From: Vreelandella piezotolerans
GTDB taxonomy: Bacteria > Pseudomonadota > Gammaproteobacteria > Pseudomonadales > Halomonadaceae
Direction of reading: 5' to 3'
DNA length: 64,000 nucleotides
Assembly: GCF_012427705.1 (NCBI RefSeq)
Contig: NZ_CP048602.1
Span: 1,426,001 to 1,490,000 of the forward strand
The notes below the pieces were generated by a model. It made no database searches and was not told where the DNA came from. It saw only the letters and a program-made list of their open reading frames with translations. Made by a program: the position numbers and the translations under genes. This document shows positions 26,990 through 35,546 of this stretch, one piece after another (the stretch's first letter is position 1; each line of letters opens with the position of its first letter).

Positions 26990-28326
26990 GCGATACCCAA
27001 ACCTTTCTGGACACGCTAGCGGCGCGCAGTCAGCAGCGCGCTGGAGAGCCTACCTGGATCGCTGCTCGCCGTCAGGCGGGCGCGGCTCGCTTCGAAGCAA
27101 TGGGCTTCCCGACCCGCCGCGATGAAGAGTGGAAATACACCGATGTTCGCGCCATCGCCCAGGGCAACTTTGCCTTGGCAGAGAACGCCGAGTTCTCTCA
27201 GGCCCAGGCGGCTGCCCTCACGCTGCCCCTGGATGCTTACCGGCTGACGTTCGTGGACGGTGTGTTTTCGGCAGCGCTATCGGACCTCGATGCGCTTCGC
27301 GACAGCGTTCAGGTCATGCCGCTCTCCAAAGCGCTGACGGATAACCATGAAGCCGTTGGAGGGCCGTTGGGTCGTTTGACCGGTGTCGACTTCTCGAGCT
27401 TTGCTGCGCTGAACACGGCCTTTATGGAAGAGGGCGCTGTAGTGCGTATCGCCCCCGGCACCGTAGTCGAAAAGCCCATTTTGCTACAGTTCCTTTCCCG
27501 CGCGGGCACGCCGGTGATGAGCCATCCACGCATTCTGGTGGAAGCCGCTGGGCGTAGCGAAGCGACACTGATCGAGCACTACGTAGGCGAGGCGGATGCC
27601 ACCAACTTCACCAACGTGGTGGCTGAGTTGATGCTGGATCGTGGGGCGATTTTGAACCACTACAAGCTGCAGGAGGCGCCGCTCGGCGATCTGCATGTGG
27701 CGAGCATCCACGTAGAGCAGAATCGTGACAGCCGCTACACCTCGCACAACTTGAATCTGGGTGGCGCGCTGGTGCGTAACGACCTGATCAGCGATTTGAA
27801 TGGGCAGGGCGCTGAGACGAACTTCTACGGCCTGTTCTTTGGCCAGGGGCGTCAGCACGTGGACAACCACACCAAGGTCAACCACAACGCCCCGCTGACG
27901 TTCTCGAACGAAAACTACAAAGGCATTCTGGATGACCGCGCTCACGGCGTCTTCAACGGTAAGGTCTACGTGAAGCGCGACAGCCAGAAGATCGAAGGTT
28001 TCCAGAGCAACCAGAACCTGCTGCTATCGGATCGCGCGCAAATCGACGCAAAACCCGAGCTCGAAATCTATGCCGACGACGTGAAGTGCTCCCACGGTAC
28101 CACTACCGGTCAGTTGGACGAGGACGCGATCTACGCACTGCGTACCCGCGGTATCGACGAAGCCACCGCCCGTGGCCTTCTGACACTGGCGTTTGCTGGG
28201 GAAGTGCTGGAGCAAGTGGCACTGGATGCCGTCGCTGAGCGCGTCGAGTTGGCGGTGGCGGGTAAATTGCCGGAGCGTTTCAACCTGGCCGGACTGGTCG
28301 AAGCGGCGGCTGCGCTCAACGATTAA
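26986..28326 (+). CDS. sufD: Fe-S cluster assembly protein SufD
   Basis: 446-residue SufB paralogue and partner in SufBC2D, needed for iron entry. Recognised by FPTRRDEEWKYTDVRAI near the N-terminus, IAPGTVVEKPILLQFLSRAG, the beta-helix core, NFYGLFFGQGRQHVDNHT and the C-terminal ADDVKCSHGTTTGQLDEDA, which carries the conserved Cys-Ser-His-Gly. The start overlaps sufC; sufS begins 14 bases after the stop. Confidence 0.96.
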   Translation: MSDTQTFLDTLAARSQQRAGEPTWIAARRQAGAARFEAMGFPTRRDEEWKYTDVRAIAQGNFALAENAEFSQAQAAALTLPLDAYRLTFVDGVFSAALSDLDALRDSVQVMPLSKALTDNHEAVGGPLGRLTGVDFSSFAALNTAFMEEGAVVRIAPGTVVEKPILLQFLSRAGTPVMSHPRILVEAAGRSEATLIEHYVGEADATNFTNVVAELMLDRGAILNHYKLQEAPLGDLHVASIHVEQNRDSRYTSHNLNLGGALVRNDLISDLNGQGAETNFYGLFFGQGRQHVDNHTKVNHNAPLTFSNENYKGILDDRAHGVFNGKVYVKRDSQKIEGFQSNQNLLLSDRAQIDAKPELEIYADDVKCSHGTTTGQLDEDAIYALRTRGIDEATARGLLTLAFAGEVLEQVALDAVAERVELAVAGKLPERFNLAGLVEAAAALND

Positions 28327-28340
28327 TCAAGGAGTCATCG

Positions 28341-29606
28341 ATGCCCCATAGCGTGATTGAGAAGCCCATGGCGGGCAGCACTGCGGCGTATGACGTTGAG
28401 GCACTGCGTGGCGACTTTCCGATTTTAAATCGTGAAGTGCACGGTAAACCACTCGTCTATTTGGATAACGCGGCGACCAGCCAAACGCCACAACAGGTGA
28501 TCGAGGTGTTTAGCGACTACTATTCGCGCTATAACGCCAACATTCACCGAGGGCTGCACACGCTGGCCGATGAAGCGACAGCCGCTTTTGAAACCACACG
28601 TCATCGTGTCAAAGCGTTTCTCAATGCTGAAGATGCTCGCCAAATCATTTTCACGCGGGGTACTACCGAGGCCATCAATCTCGTCGCGCAGAGCTGGGGG
28701 CGCAGCTCACTCGGCGCGGGTGACGAGGTATTGATCTCGATGCTGGAGCACCACTCTAACATCGTGCCTTGGCAGCTGTTGGCAGCCGAGCGAGGGGTCA
28801 CCATCAAGGTGATTCCGGTCGATGCTCGCGGTTCGCTCGATATGCAGGCGTACCGTGAGCTGTTGAACGAGCGCACCAAGCTAGTGGCCGTGAATCATGT
28901 CTCCAATGCACTGGGCACGATCAACCCGGTGAAAGAGATGGCGGCATTGGCGCATCAGCACGGCGCATTGATCCTGGTCGATGGCGCCCAGGCCACGCCG
29001 CATCAGCAGGTCGATGTTCAGGAGATAGACGCCGATTTCTACGCTTTCTCAGGTCATAAAGTATACGGCCCCACGGGCGTAGGCGTGCTTTACGGCAAGC
29101 AGGCGCTACTAGAGGCCATGCCGCCTTGGCAGGGTGGTGGTGAGATGATTAGCACCGTCTCTTTCGATGTTGGCACTACCTTTGCCGATATTCCTCATAA
29201 ATTCGAAGCGGGCACGCCCGCCATTGCCGAGGTCGTGGCACTAGGGCGCGCCTTGGAGTGGATGGAAGGCGTCGGTGTCGACGCGATTAGTGCTTGGGAA
29301 ACGGTATTGCTGGACCATGCGACTCAGGCCGTCAACCAGATCGACGGCCTGCGTATCCTGGGAACCGCGCCCCATAAAGCGGGTGTTCTCTCCTTTGTGG
29401 TCGAGGGTGCGCATGCCCAGGACATTGGCCTGCTTATCGACCAGTTAGGCGTCGCGATTCGCACTGGACACCACTGTGCTCAGCCGCTGCTTCACCATTT
29501 TGGTGTCGAGGCAACCTGTCGTGCCTCGTTTGCGGCGTATAATACGCTCGACGAAGTGGATATCTTCGTGGCAGCGCTCAACCGCGTGATTGGGATGGTA
29601 CGTTAA
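28341..29606 (+). CDS. sufS: Cysteine desulfurase SufS
   Basis: 421-residue PLP-dependent group II cysteine desulfurase supplying sulfur to the SUF scaffold. PLYLDNAAT-type start (KPLVYLDNAATSQTPQQVIE), NIHRGLHTLADEAT, PLP-Lys motif YAFSGHKVYGPTGVGVLYG, and the catalytic Cys379 in RTGHHCAQPLLHHFG. The N-terminus carries an extra 15-residue leader before the family core. AAGGAG precedes the ATG. No sufE or sufU-like acceptor follows; the next gene is sufT. Confidence 0.96.
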   Translation: MPHSVIEKPMAGSTAAYDVEALRGDFPILNREVHGKPLVYLDNAATSQTPQQVIEVFSDYYSRYNANIHRGLHTLADEATAAFETTRHRVKAFLNAEDARQIIFTRGTTEAINLVAQSWGRSSLGAGDEVLISMLEHHSNIVPWQLLAAERGVTIKVIPVDARGSLDMQAYRELLNERTKLVAVNHVSNALGTINPVKEMAALAHQHGALILVDGAQATPHQQVDVQEIDADFYAFSGHKVYGPTGVGVLYGKQALLEAMPPWQGGGEMISTVSFDVGTTFADIPHKFEAGTPAIAEVVALGRALEWMEGVGVDAISAWETVLLDHATQAVNQIDGLRILGTAPHKAGVLSFVVEGAHAQDIGLLIDQLGVAIRTGHHCAQPLLHHFGVEATCRASFAAYNTLDEVDIFVAALNRVIGMVR

Positions 29607-29614
29607 GGACTGCT

Positions 29615-30184
29615 ATGGATATCGAGCAAGTGGCCAGCCTCGAACGAGGCCAACAACTACCGCTGCAACGAGATGTCGACGCTATCGCCATTCCGTTTGG
29701 CAAAACGGAGACGCTGGCGGAAGATAGTGTCGTCAGCGTCATGCAAGCCAAAGGCAGCTCGGTCAGTGTCGGGTTCGAAGGGCGTTTATACTTGATCGAA
29801 GGACGTCATTTGGACGCGCTGGGGCTAGAGCCGCTCCCACGGCCGACGCTCCCTGAGAGCGCTAGCGATGAAGAGATCGAGCAGTTCGTGTGGGATCAGT
29901 TGCGCACCTGTTTCGATCCCGAAATACCGGTCAACATCGTTGATCTAGGGTTGGTATATGGCTGCCGAATCGAGCGCTTGATCAGCGGCGAGCGTATGGT
30001 GACTATCCGTATGACGTTGACCGCGCCAGGGTGTGGAATGGGGGACGTGATTGCCGCCGATGCGCGCAACAAAATCCTGGGAGCGCCGCAAATCAACAAG
30101 GTGCATACCGAGATCGTCTTCAGCCCGCCCTGGAGTCGTGACATGATGAGCGACGAAGCCAAGCTAGAGCTCGGCATGTTCTAA
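29615..30184 (+). CDS. sufT: Putative Fe-S cluster maturation protein SufT
   Basis: 189-residue protein with a C-terminal MIP18/DUF59 domain: EEIEQFVWDQLRTCFDPEIP, VNIVDLGLVYGCRIE, and TLTAPGCGMGDVIAADARNK with the conserved Cys. The N-terminal 80 residues (VMQAKGSSVSVGFEGRLYLI) match the SufT family extension. SufT proteins help mature Fe-S proteins under high demand. It is 8 bases after sufS and appears to be the last gene of the SUF operon, though sanA begins only 18 bases further on. Confidence 0.93.
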   Translation: MDIEQVASLERGQQLPLQRDVDAIAIPFGKTETLAEDSVVSVMQAKGSSVSVGFEGRLYLIEGRHLDALGLEPLPRPTLPESASDEEIEQFVWDQLRTCFDPEIPVNIVDLGLVYGCRIERLISGERMVTIRMTLTAPGCGMGDVIAADARNKILGAPQINKVHTEIVFSPPWSRDMMSDEAKLELGMF

Positions 30185-30202
30185 CCCCTGTTGGGGAGCT
30201 GG

Positions 30203-31018
30203 ATGCACAGCCTGTTATTACGTTGGATGAAGCGTTTGCTAATGTCGCTAGGAGCCTTGTTGCTGCTGGCGACATTGCTGTTTATAGCCGGTAATTTGTG
30301 GGTGCTCGCGAGCACCACACGCTATATCGACGGCCACTGGGCGCAGTGTCGTCCGACCGATGTGGCGATTGTGTTTGGCACCTCTCACTGGACGCGCAGT
30401 GGTCTGCGCAACCCTCACTTTCATGCCCGCATGCGAACCTCAGCGCGCCTTGTGGCTGACCAACGTGTGAAGCATCTGCTGATCTCCGGGGACAATCGCA
30501 CCCAGGCGTATAACGAGCCGCGCGCAATGTGGCGAGACCTGTATCGCCGAGGGGTGTCCGCGGAGCAGCTGACGATGGATTTCGCTGGCTTTAGCACCTA
30601 CGACACGATGGTGCGTGCGCGAGATGTGTTTCAGTTGGATGAGGCGCTATTGGTCACTCAGAGCTGGCATTTGCCTCGGGCCATCTTTATTGGTCGAGCG
30701 CTAGGCATGGACGTGACGGGCTGCATCGCAGAGGAGCAACCCGCAGCAGACGAGTGGCGGCTGAGGATGCGCGAGTGGGTCGCACGCATTGCCACGTTGG
30801 GAGACCTATACCTCTGGGGGAGGGAGCCTTACTTTCTTGGTCCCGCTGAGCCGATCGATCTACAGCCGGAGAGTAGTAGTGCGACTGAAAGCAGCAAACC
30901 GGCACTCGAAACGACCGTTAATAGCGATGCTGCTCTACTGTTATTGCAGACGCAGGAGGATGAAAGGGGGATAGAGCCGAGTGCCGAGGAGTACTTAACC
31001 CCTAATGCCCGATACTAG
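30203..31018 (+). CDS. sanA: SanA/YdcF family membrane protein
   Basis: 271-residue protein with one N-terminal transmembrane helix (about residues 12-35) and a DUF218 domain facing the periplasm: DVAIVFGTSHWTRSGLRNPH, LLISGDNRTQAYNEPRAM, MDFAGFSTYDTMVRARDVF, LLVTQSWHLPRAIFIGRALG. These match SanA, linked to envelope barrier function and vancomycin exclusion at high temperature. The C-terminal 45 residues are an acidic, Ser-rich tail absent from E. coli SanA. The ATG at 30203 follows GGGGAG. It may be read through from the SUF operon; its stop overlaps the convergent downstream gene by 4 bases. Confidence 0.9.
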   Translation: MHSLLLRWMKRLLMSLGALLLLATLLFIAGNLWVLASTTRYIDGHWAQCRPTDVAIVFGTSHWTRSGLRNPHFHARMRTSARLVADQRVKHLLISGDNRTQAYNEPRAMWRDLYRRGVSAEQLTMDFAGFSTYDTMVRARDVFQLDEALLVTQSWHLPRAIFIGRALGMDVTGCIAEEQPAADEWRLRMREWVARIATLGDLYLWGREPYFLGPAEPIDLQPESSSATESSKPALETTVNSDAALLLLQTQEDERGIEPSAEEYLTPNARY

Positions 31019-31461
31019 CGCCGGGCTTTGCGTTTTTGCAGGCTATACAGCTCCCGGATAAGCTTTCGGCAACCCTGCATGCACTCGTCCACGACCGGCT
31101 CGATGGGATCGGGCAGAGGGTGAGTGAATAGCGTTGAAAGGGCCTGCATGAGTACACGCTCTTGTTCCAACAGCTCATTGATCAATACTTGGCTATCGTT
31201 GCCCACGAAACTCTTCAAACGGCTCCACAGCCACAGAAAATCGTCCCGCTCGACATCCGCATCCCGTGGCAGCATTTTCAGGTGAGCACGGGCAAGCTCC
31301 TGCAACGTGCGCATTTGTTGGAGTCGCTCAGTATAGTGCGGCTTCAGTGCATCGCGCAGCGAGGGGCGCAGGCGTTCGATATTGTCCTGGAAATAATCAA
31401 TGCTATCGGCCAGCGCTTCCAGCACGCTGTCCATCGCCACTTGGCGATTGTCGAGAAACAT
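31015..31461 (-). CDS. Hypothetical helical protein, possibly four-helix bundle
   Basis: 148 residues, almost wholly alpha-helical by composition, without signal peptide or membrane segment. The order NIERLRPSLRDALKPHYTER, LARAHLKMLP, WLWSRLKSFVGNDSQVLINE, LLEQERVLMQAL recalls DUF2383-type ferritin-like bundles, with His and Glu spaced along helices, but I would not assign it firmly. It lies downstream of rimK on the same strand with a hairpin between them. The C-terminus is basic (QKRKARR). Confidence 0.75.
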   Translation of the reverse strand: MFLDNRQVAMDSVLEALADSIDYFQDNIERLRPSLRDALKPHYTERLQQMRTLQELARAHLKMLPRDADVERDDFLWLWSRLKSFVGNDSQVLINELLEQERVLMQALSTLFTHPLPDPIEPVVDECMQGCRKLIRELYSLQKRKARR

Positions 31462-31494
31462 GAGCGTCTACCTCCTTCGGTGACGCAGATTGTG

Positions 31495-31521
31495 GGGGTG
31501 GCAGCGTTGATTTGCCACCCC
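31495..31521 (-). terminator. Hairpin between rimK and the downstream gene
   Basis: Perfect 9-base stem GGGGTGGCA / TGCCACCCC with a 9-base loop, 28 bases past the rimK stop. No T run follows on the minus strand, so it may attenuate or stabilise the rimK message 3' end rather than terminate fully. Confidence 0.5.
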
Positions 31522-31549
31522 TAATGGGGATTATTTTTGCAATTGACCG

Positions 31550-32458
31550 TTAGCCTTTAGGCTTGGGTGGTGCTTTGCGAGCAGGCACTGCATTCTTTTC
31601 GATATGCTCGATGATCATGCCGGCAATATCCTTGCCGGTGGCGCTCTCGATGCCCTGTAGTCCGGGAGACGAGTTGACTTCCATGATCACCGGGCCGTGG
31701 TTCGAGCGAAGCAAATCCACGCCCGCGACGCGCAGTCCCATCGCCTTGGCTGCACGAATTGCGGTGGAACGCTCTTCGGGGGTAATGCGAATCACGCTAG
31801 CGGTGCCGCCGCGGTGTAGGTTAGAGCGGAATTCGCCCTCTGCCGCTTGTCGCTTCATCGAAGCGACGACCTTATCACCAATGACGAAACAGCGAATATC
31901 GGCGCCGCGTGCTTCCTTGATGTACTCCTGCACCATGATATTGGCTTTCATGCCCATGAAGGCTTGAATTACGGACTCTGCGGCTTGGTTGGTTTCTGCC
32001 AATACCACACCAATGCCTTGAGTGCCTTCCAGTAGCTTGATGACCAGGGGGGCACCCTTCACCATGGTGATCAGGTCGGGAATGTCGTCAGGGGAGTGAG
32101 CAAAACCAGTAATGGGTAGGCCCAAGCCTTTACGGGAGAGCAGCTGCAGCGAACGCAGCTTGTCACGGGAGCGAGTAATCGCGACCGAGTCGTTGAGGAC
32201 GTAAGTGCCCATCATTTCGAACTGACGTAGCACCGCACAGCCGTAAAAAGTCACCGACGCGCCAATACGAGGGATGACCGCATCGAACGGCTCGATTTCC
32301 GCGCCTTTATAGTGAATAGAAGGGTGGTGCGAGGCGATGCTCATATAGCAGCGCAGGGTATCCACAACCCGGGCAGTGTGGCCGCGCTGTTCGGCGGCTT
32401 CCACCAGTCGGCGGGTAGAGTAGAGGTTGCGATTACGCGAAAGCAGGGCAATATGCAT
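31550..32458 (-). CDS. rimK: Ribosomal protein S6 glutamate ligase RimK
   Basis: 302-residue ATP-grasp ligase that adds glutamate residues to the C-terminus of ribosomal protein S6. It opens [64 protein letters not shown] (ATP-binding loop), [20 protein letters not shown] and [15 protein letters not shown] carry nucleotide and metal ligands. It is co-directional with rimB, 39 bases upstream, as in the rim operons of Pseudomonas where RimB modulates RimK activity. Short Lys/Pro-rich C-terminal tail. Confidence 0.96.
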   Translation of the reverse strand: MHIALLSRNRNLYSTRRLVEAAEQRGHTARVVDTLRCYMSIASHHPSIHYKGAEIEPFDAVIPRIGASVTFYGCAVLRQFEMMGTYVLNDSVAITRSRDKLRSLQLLSRKGLGLPITGFAHSPDDIPDLITMVKGAPLVIKLLEGTQGIGVVLAETNQAAESVIQAFMGMKANIMVQEYIKEARGADIRCFVIGDKVVASMKRQAAEGEFRSNLHRGGTASVIRITPEERSTAIRAAKAMGLRVAGVDLLRSNHGPVIMEVNSSPGLQGIESATGKDIAGMIIEHIEKNAVPARKAPPKPKG

Positions 32459-32497
32459 GCAAGGCTCCGGGTTGAAAAAGTTGCCGTTTAAAAGTGT

Positions 32498-32938
32498 TCA
32501 AGGCTCGCCGTGCAAAAAAGCGGCACCGGGGGCGACGAGCAGGCGACGCATGGCACGCCTGCCCAGCAACATCGCGTGGCGCATATTGCTACGGTCGGTC
32601 AGGGTGAGTTCAACCGGAAAGTTCAGTTCGCCCAGTTGCATAGGGGTTCTAATCACATAGCGCCACTCGCTATGGCCGTTTGAGCTGGTGACGCGTCGAC
32701 GGTCGTGTAGGTGTAAACGGTAGCGGTGTGCTGGGGTTTCTGGTCCGCCGCTATGGGTCAAAAAACTCACCCATAGCTGCCCGTCGGCATCTTCGTGGGT
32801 TTCGATCTCTTCAGCGTGCAGTGCCGACGTGCGCGCACCGGTATCGGCTTTGCAGCAGAGGTGAAGCCCTAACTCAGGTAACGTCACCATTTCGCGGCGG
32901 CCGATGACCGCTTTGGCCTGATAGGGTAATTCCTTCAC
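32498..32938 (-). CDS. rimB: RimB-like zinc protease family protein
   Basis: 146-residue retropepsin-like protein (RimB, ATP-dependent zinc protease family). The Asp of the aspartyl-protease-like motif lies in CCKADTGARTSALHAEEIE; VELTLTDRSNMRHAMLLGRRAM is the C-terminal signature. In Pseudomonas, RimB acts on RimK-modified S6; that role is inferred here from gene order with rimK. The start is the GTG at 32938, with AGGAG 6 bases upstream; the frame remains open further upstream to 33058, but that would overlap the DUF3549 gene and has no site. Confidence 0.9.
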   Translation of the reverse strand: MKELPYQAKAVIGRREMVTLPELGLHLCCKADTGARTSALHAEEIETHEDADGQLWVSFLTHSGGPETPAHRYRLHLHDRRRVTSSNGHSEWRYVIRTPMQLGELNFPVELTLTDRSNMRHAMLLGRRAMRRLLVAPGAAFLHGEP

Positions 32939-32990
32939 AGTGCACTCCTGACGATATAAGAAAAACAAGACATAGTGATGACGTTTGTTG

Positions 32991-34034
32991 TTAGCCGTTA
33001 TGCGAAGACTGCATGGCCGATAAACGCGCCTGGATAGCGGAACCCGCAGGCGCGTCACGTAGGGTAAGCATAACGGGTAAGCGTAGACGAGGAATCAACG
33101 CAATGTCGCGTACCACGGAGGCAAAGTGGCTGCGCTCGTCTTCCGCCAAGCGCTGTAGGAACCGGGGAAGGCGTTCGGCGTCTTCTAGCCATGGCCAGCC
33201 GCGTCCGGCTATGGCGGCCATCAAATCTGGGCCGCAGGCTGCCGGGTCGTTTAGCAGGTGGCTGTACCATTCGCCTGCTAGAGCTGCACGGGAGCTGCCA
33301 ACGGACCGCACGCAGGCGCACAGCGTTTCTAAATCTCCCTCGCTGGCTGCCACCTCGCCACGCGCGCACAGAGCTTCGACGAGCGCATCCGGCAAGGGTT
33401 GGTGCTCCAAGCAGTAGCAGAGGGAGTGGATCACACTTGTCGGCAGGCCGGGAATGCGGCCGGCGAGCGCCTCTGCGGTCTCGTTATCCAAGCGAACGAC
33501 GTAATCGGCAATGCCTTGTAGCCCCAAAGCTTGCCAGTCGATCGTCTGTTGGCCGCTCAAATACGCTTCCACAGCCTCTAGGTGCTGGCTGGCAGATAGG
33601 CCATGGGCATGGGTAGCCCGGGCATTGAGCATGGCCTGAAAAGTAATGTCCGGCGTAAACGCCAGTGGATTATCTTTCATCAGATGATCGACGTCTGCCG
33701 TGTCGGCGGCGCCCAGGTCGGTGGCGGCGGCATTGCGCCCAAGCGTTTCCAACAGACGGTTGATGAAACCGTCACGCTGGGCAGGCGAGAGCATGCCTTG
33801 CTCGTCCAGTGGCAGTGCCAAGAACCAAATGGCAGGCTCTTCCATGGCTCCCAAACGGAAGACGATGGCGAGCCGTGCCTGACCCTGCCAAGGCTCGGGC
33901 CATGCGTGCTCGGCGTTCTCGAAAGCGCGCAATACGTCTCGTGGACACGCCGTGACCCGGCGCCCCATATGGTAAAGCGATACCTCCGCACCGCTGCGCG
34001 TAAAAAACTCATCAAGGGTGTGAATTGGCTGCAT
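32991..34034 (-). CDS. DUF3549 family protein
   Basis: 347-residue cytoplasmic protein matching DUF3549: the start IHTLDEFFTRSGAEVSLYHMGRR, WQGQARLAIVFRL, and PAIWFLALPLDEQGMLSPAQRDGF are characteristic. The C-terminal half is leucine- and alanine-rich with repeated helical pairs, suggesting a helical scaffold. Function unknown. It heads the minus-strand group with rimB and rimK, 52 bases before rimB. Cys-rich patch CLEHQPLPDALVEALCARGE is noted but has no metal-site spacing. Confidence 0.88.
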   Translation of the reverse strand: MQPIHTLDEFFTRSGAEVSLYHMGRRVTACPRDVLRAFENAEHAWPEPWQGQARLAIVFRLGAMEEPAIWFLALPLDEQGMLSPAQRDGFINRLLETLGRNAAATDLGAADTADVDHLMKDNPLAFTPDITFQAMLNARATHAHGLSASQHLEAVEAYLSGQQTIDWQALGLQGIADYVVRLDNETAEALAGRIPGLPTSVIHSLCYCLEHQPLPDALVEALCARGEVAASEGDLETLCACVRSVGSSRAALAGEWYSHLLNDPAACGPDLMAAIAGRGWPWLEDAERLPRFLQRLAEDERSHFASVVRDIALIPRLRLPVMLTLRDAPAGSAIQARLSAMQSSHNG

Positions 34035-34319
34035 GACATCCTTCCGCTTTTCAAGCCTGCACTCTACCTTGCTGGTTTGCCACTGTCAGCCGCAACCGCT
34101 GATTAATCCGCGCTTTATTATCTAGGTGGTTAAAAATTGAACAACGTTGTGTAAGCCGCGTGAGAGTAGCGGTGGCGACACCTTTCCATAGTTTATCCAC
34201 AGCCTCTTGCAGGTTTTCTGTGAATCTGTGAATAACGACTTCGATAGAGGCGTACGAGTGGCAACTTACCCACAGAGTTGGGATAATGGATGTCAACATT
34301 GTTCAACCCCAAGGTGTTT
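34035..34319. other. Non-coding region with DnaA-box cluster and flanking inverted repeat
   Basis: No gene is visible between the divergent DUF3549 and yqcC genes. Three matches to the DnaA box occur: TTATCCACA at 34193-34201 (plus, exact), TTATTCACA at 34227-34235 (minus, fits TTATNCACA), and TTACCCACA at 34266-34274 (plus, one mismatch). They lie between TTGAACAACGTTG (34137-34149) and CAACATTGTTCAA (34294-34306), which are inverted copies with one mismatch. The left arm contains the 10-base palindrome ACAACGTTGT. Possible roles are a replication-related DnaA-binding locus or DnaA-controlled promoters; no replication gene adjoins it. Confidence 0.6.
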
Positions 34320-34652
34320 ATGAGCGTCCATCAACAGCTTCAAACCGCGCTTCTCGAGCTTGAAGCCGCCATGAAGGCCGCGAATTTATGGCGCACCCCT
34401 ACGCCCGAGGCGTCGGCGTTTGCCAGCCAGCAGCCTTTCTGTATCGATACCATGTCGTTGCCTCAATGGGTGCGTTATGTGTTCATTGCGCGACTGAACG
34501 CGTTAATCGATGCCAAAGCCGCCATGCCTGCCAAGTGCGACGTTGCCCCGGCGGTGGCGGCTTACATGATGCAGGAGAAGCTCAGGGCCAGTGACCAAGT
34601 GCTCGTCGTCAAAGCAGTGGAGCGTGTCGACCAAATCGTCACCGAGAATTAA
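34320..34652 (+). CDS. yqcC: YqcC family protein (DUF446)
   Basis: 110-residue helical cytoplasmic protein of the YqcC family. Typical elements: LLELEAAMKAANLW, the QPFCIDTMSLPQWVRYVFIARLNALI core and the C-terminal VLVVKAVERVDQIV. Function unknown; E. coli yqcC lies near truC. The ATG at 34320 has AAGG 5 bases upstream; the frame starts at 34290 without a site. The last bases before the gene carry one arm of the inverted repeat that flanks the DnaA boxes. Confidence 0.92.
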   Translation: MSVHQQLQTALLELEAAMKAANLWRTPTPEASAFASQQPFCIDTMSLPQWVRYVFIARLNALIDAKAAMPAKCDVAPAVAAYMMQEKLRASDQVLVVKAVERVDQIVTEN

Positions 34653-34670
34653 GAGCGTGTCTCATCAACG

Positions 34671-34706
34671 AAAATGCCCAAGGCGCTCGCCCTGGGCATT
34701 TTTTTG
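34671..34706. terminator. Bidirectional terminator between yqcC and ompW
   Basis: Stem AAAATGCCCA paired with TGGGCATTTT, extended by AGG/CCC with one mismatch, around a short loop; a run of seven T follows on the plus strand and an A run allows use from the minus strand. It lies between convergent genes. Confidence 0.9.
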
Positions 34707-34722
34707 TGGAGACTGCGTCGCT

Positions 34723-35349
34723 TCAGAAACGATAGCTCAATCCTGCCATGACGACCATGGGGTCAATGGCAACGGTGCCTGCAGCGGCACCATTGACGGT
34801 GGCATCGGTATCGATGTCCAAGTACCAGGCGGCAGCATTCAATGCCCAATGTTCGTCGATCAGCAGGTCGACACCAACTTGGGCGGCAGCGCCCCAGGAG
34901 TCGTCGAGATCGAGTTCGCCAATCGCTAGCTGCTCATCGGAGAAGCGTGTGTAATTGATGCCTGCGCCAACGTAGGGTTGTACGCGAGCGTCGCTTCCGC
35001 CCAACGGATAGTACTGCAAGGTTAAGGTCGGCGGCAGGTGCTTGGTAGAGGCGAGGTTCTCGCCGTTGAGTTGGATGTCGTGCTCAAAGGGGAGTGCGGC
35101 CAGCAGCTCGACGCCCAGCTTATCGTGGAAGCGGTAGCCCAAGGTGAACGCGAAGTCGGTTTTATCCTGAACATCCACTGCGAAGGCACCGCCTGCCAGC
35201 GAGCCGTTGTCGCTCTTGGGGGCTACTTTAGCGACCCCTACACGGGTGAAAAAGTCGCCGGCACCGTAGGCAATGGCTTGGCTGCTGATGGCCAAGGTGG
35301 CAGCGGCAAACCCAGTGGCGAGTAAGGTGGGAAGTGATAAAAGGCGCAT
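34723..35349 (-). CDS. ompW: OmpW family outer membrane protein
   Basis: 208-residue outer membrane beta-barrel. A signal peptide ends at SSQAIA before YGAGDFFTRVGVAKVAPKSD, the conserved first strand of OmpW. Later strands include FAFTLGYRFHDKLGVELLAALPF, LPPTLTLQYYPLGG, VQPYVGAGINYTRF and the final VVMAGLSYRF, which ends with the aromatic residue needed for barrel assembly. OmpW makes an eight-stranded barrel with a hydrophobic channel and often responds to osmotic or oxidative stress. GGAG lies 6 bases before the ATG. Confidence 0.94.
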   Translation of the reverse strand: MRLLSLPTLLATGFAAATLAISSQAIAYGAGDFFTRVGVAKVAPKSDNGSLAGGAFAVDVQDKTDFAFTLGYRFHDKLGVELLAALPFEHDIQLNGENLASTKHLPPTLTLQYYPLGGSDARVQPYVGAGINYTRFSDEQLAIGELDLDDSWGAAAQVGVDLLIDEHWALNAAAWYLDIDTDATVNGAAAGTVAIDPMVVMAGLSYRF

Positions 35350-35496
35350 GGCGTCGCTCCTGACCGTTCATTTTAGGGAAGTGAGTTGCTTAGCAATCAT
35401 GCGGACAGTGTATCGAGTCAGGGCGAAGGCGTTCTTGACCTGGAGCAATCGCGGTGCTCTTGTGGCTCGAAACTTTCGACACAAAGTACCGCGCAC

Positions 35497-35528
35497 AAAA
35501 AAGCTCAGCGGGTTGCCCCGCTGAGCTT
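35497..35528 (-). terminator. Rho-independent terminator of putP
   Basis: Perfect 12-base stem AAGCTCAGCGGG / CCCGCTGAGCTT with a TTGC loop; on the minus strand a run of six T follows. It begins 18 bases beyond the putP stop. Confidence 0.92.
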
Positions 35529-35546
35529 ATTGCATCCTATCTTGGG

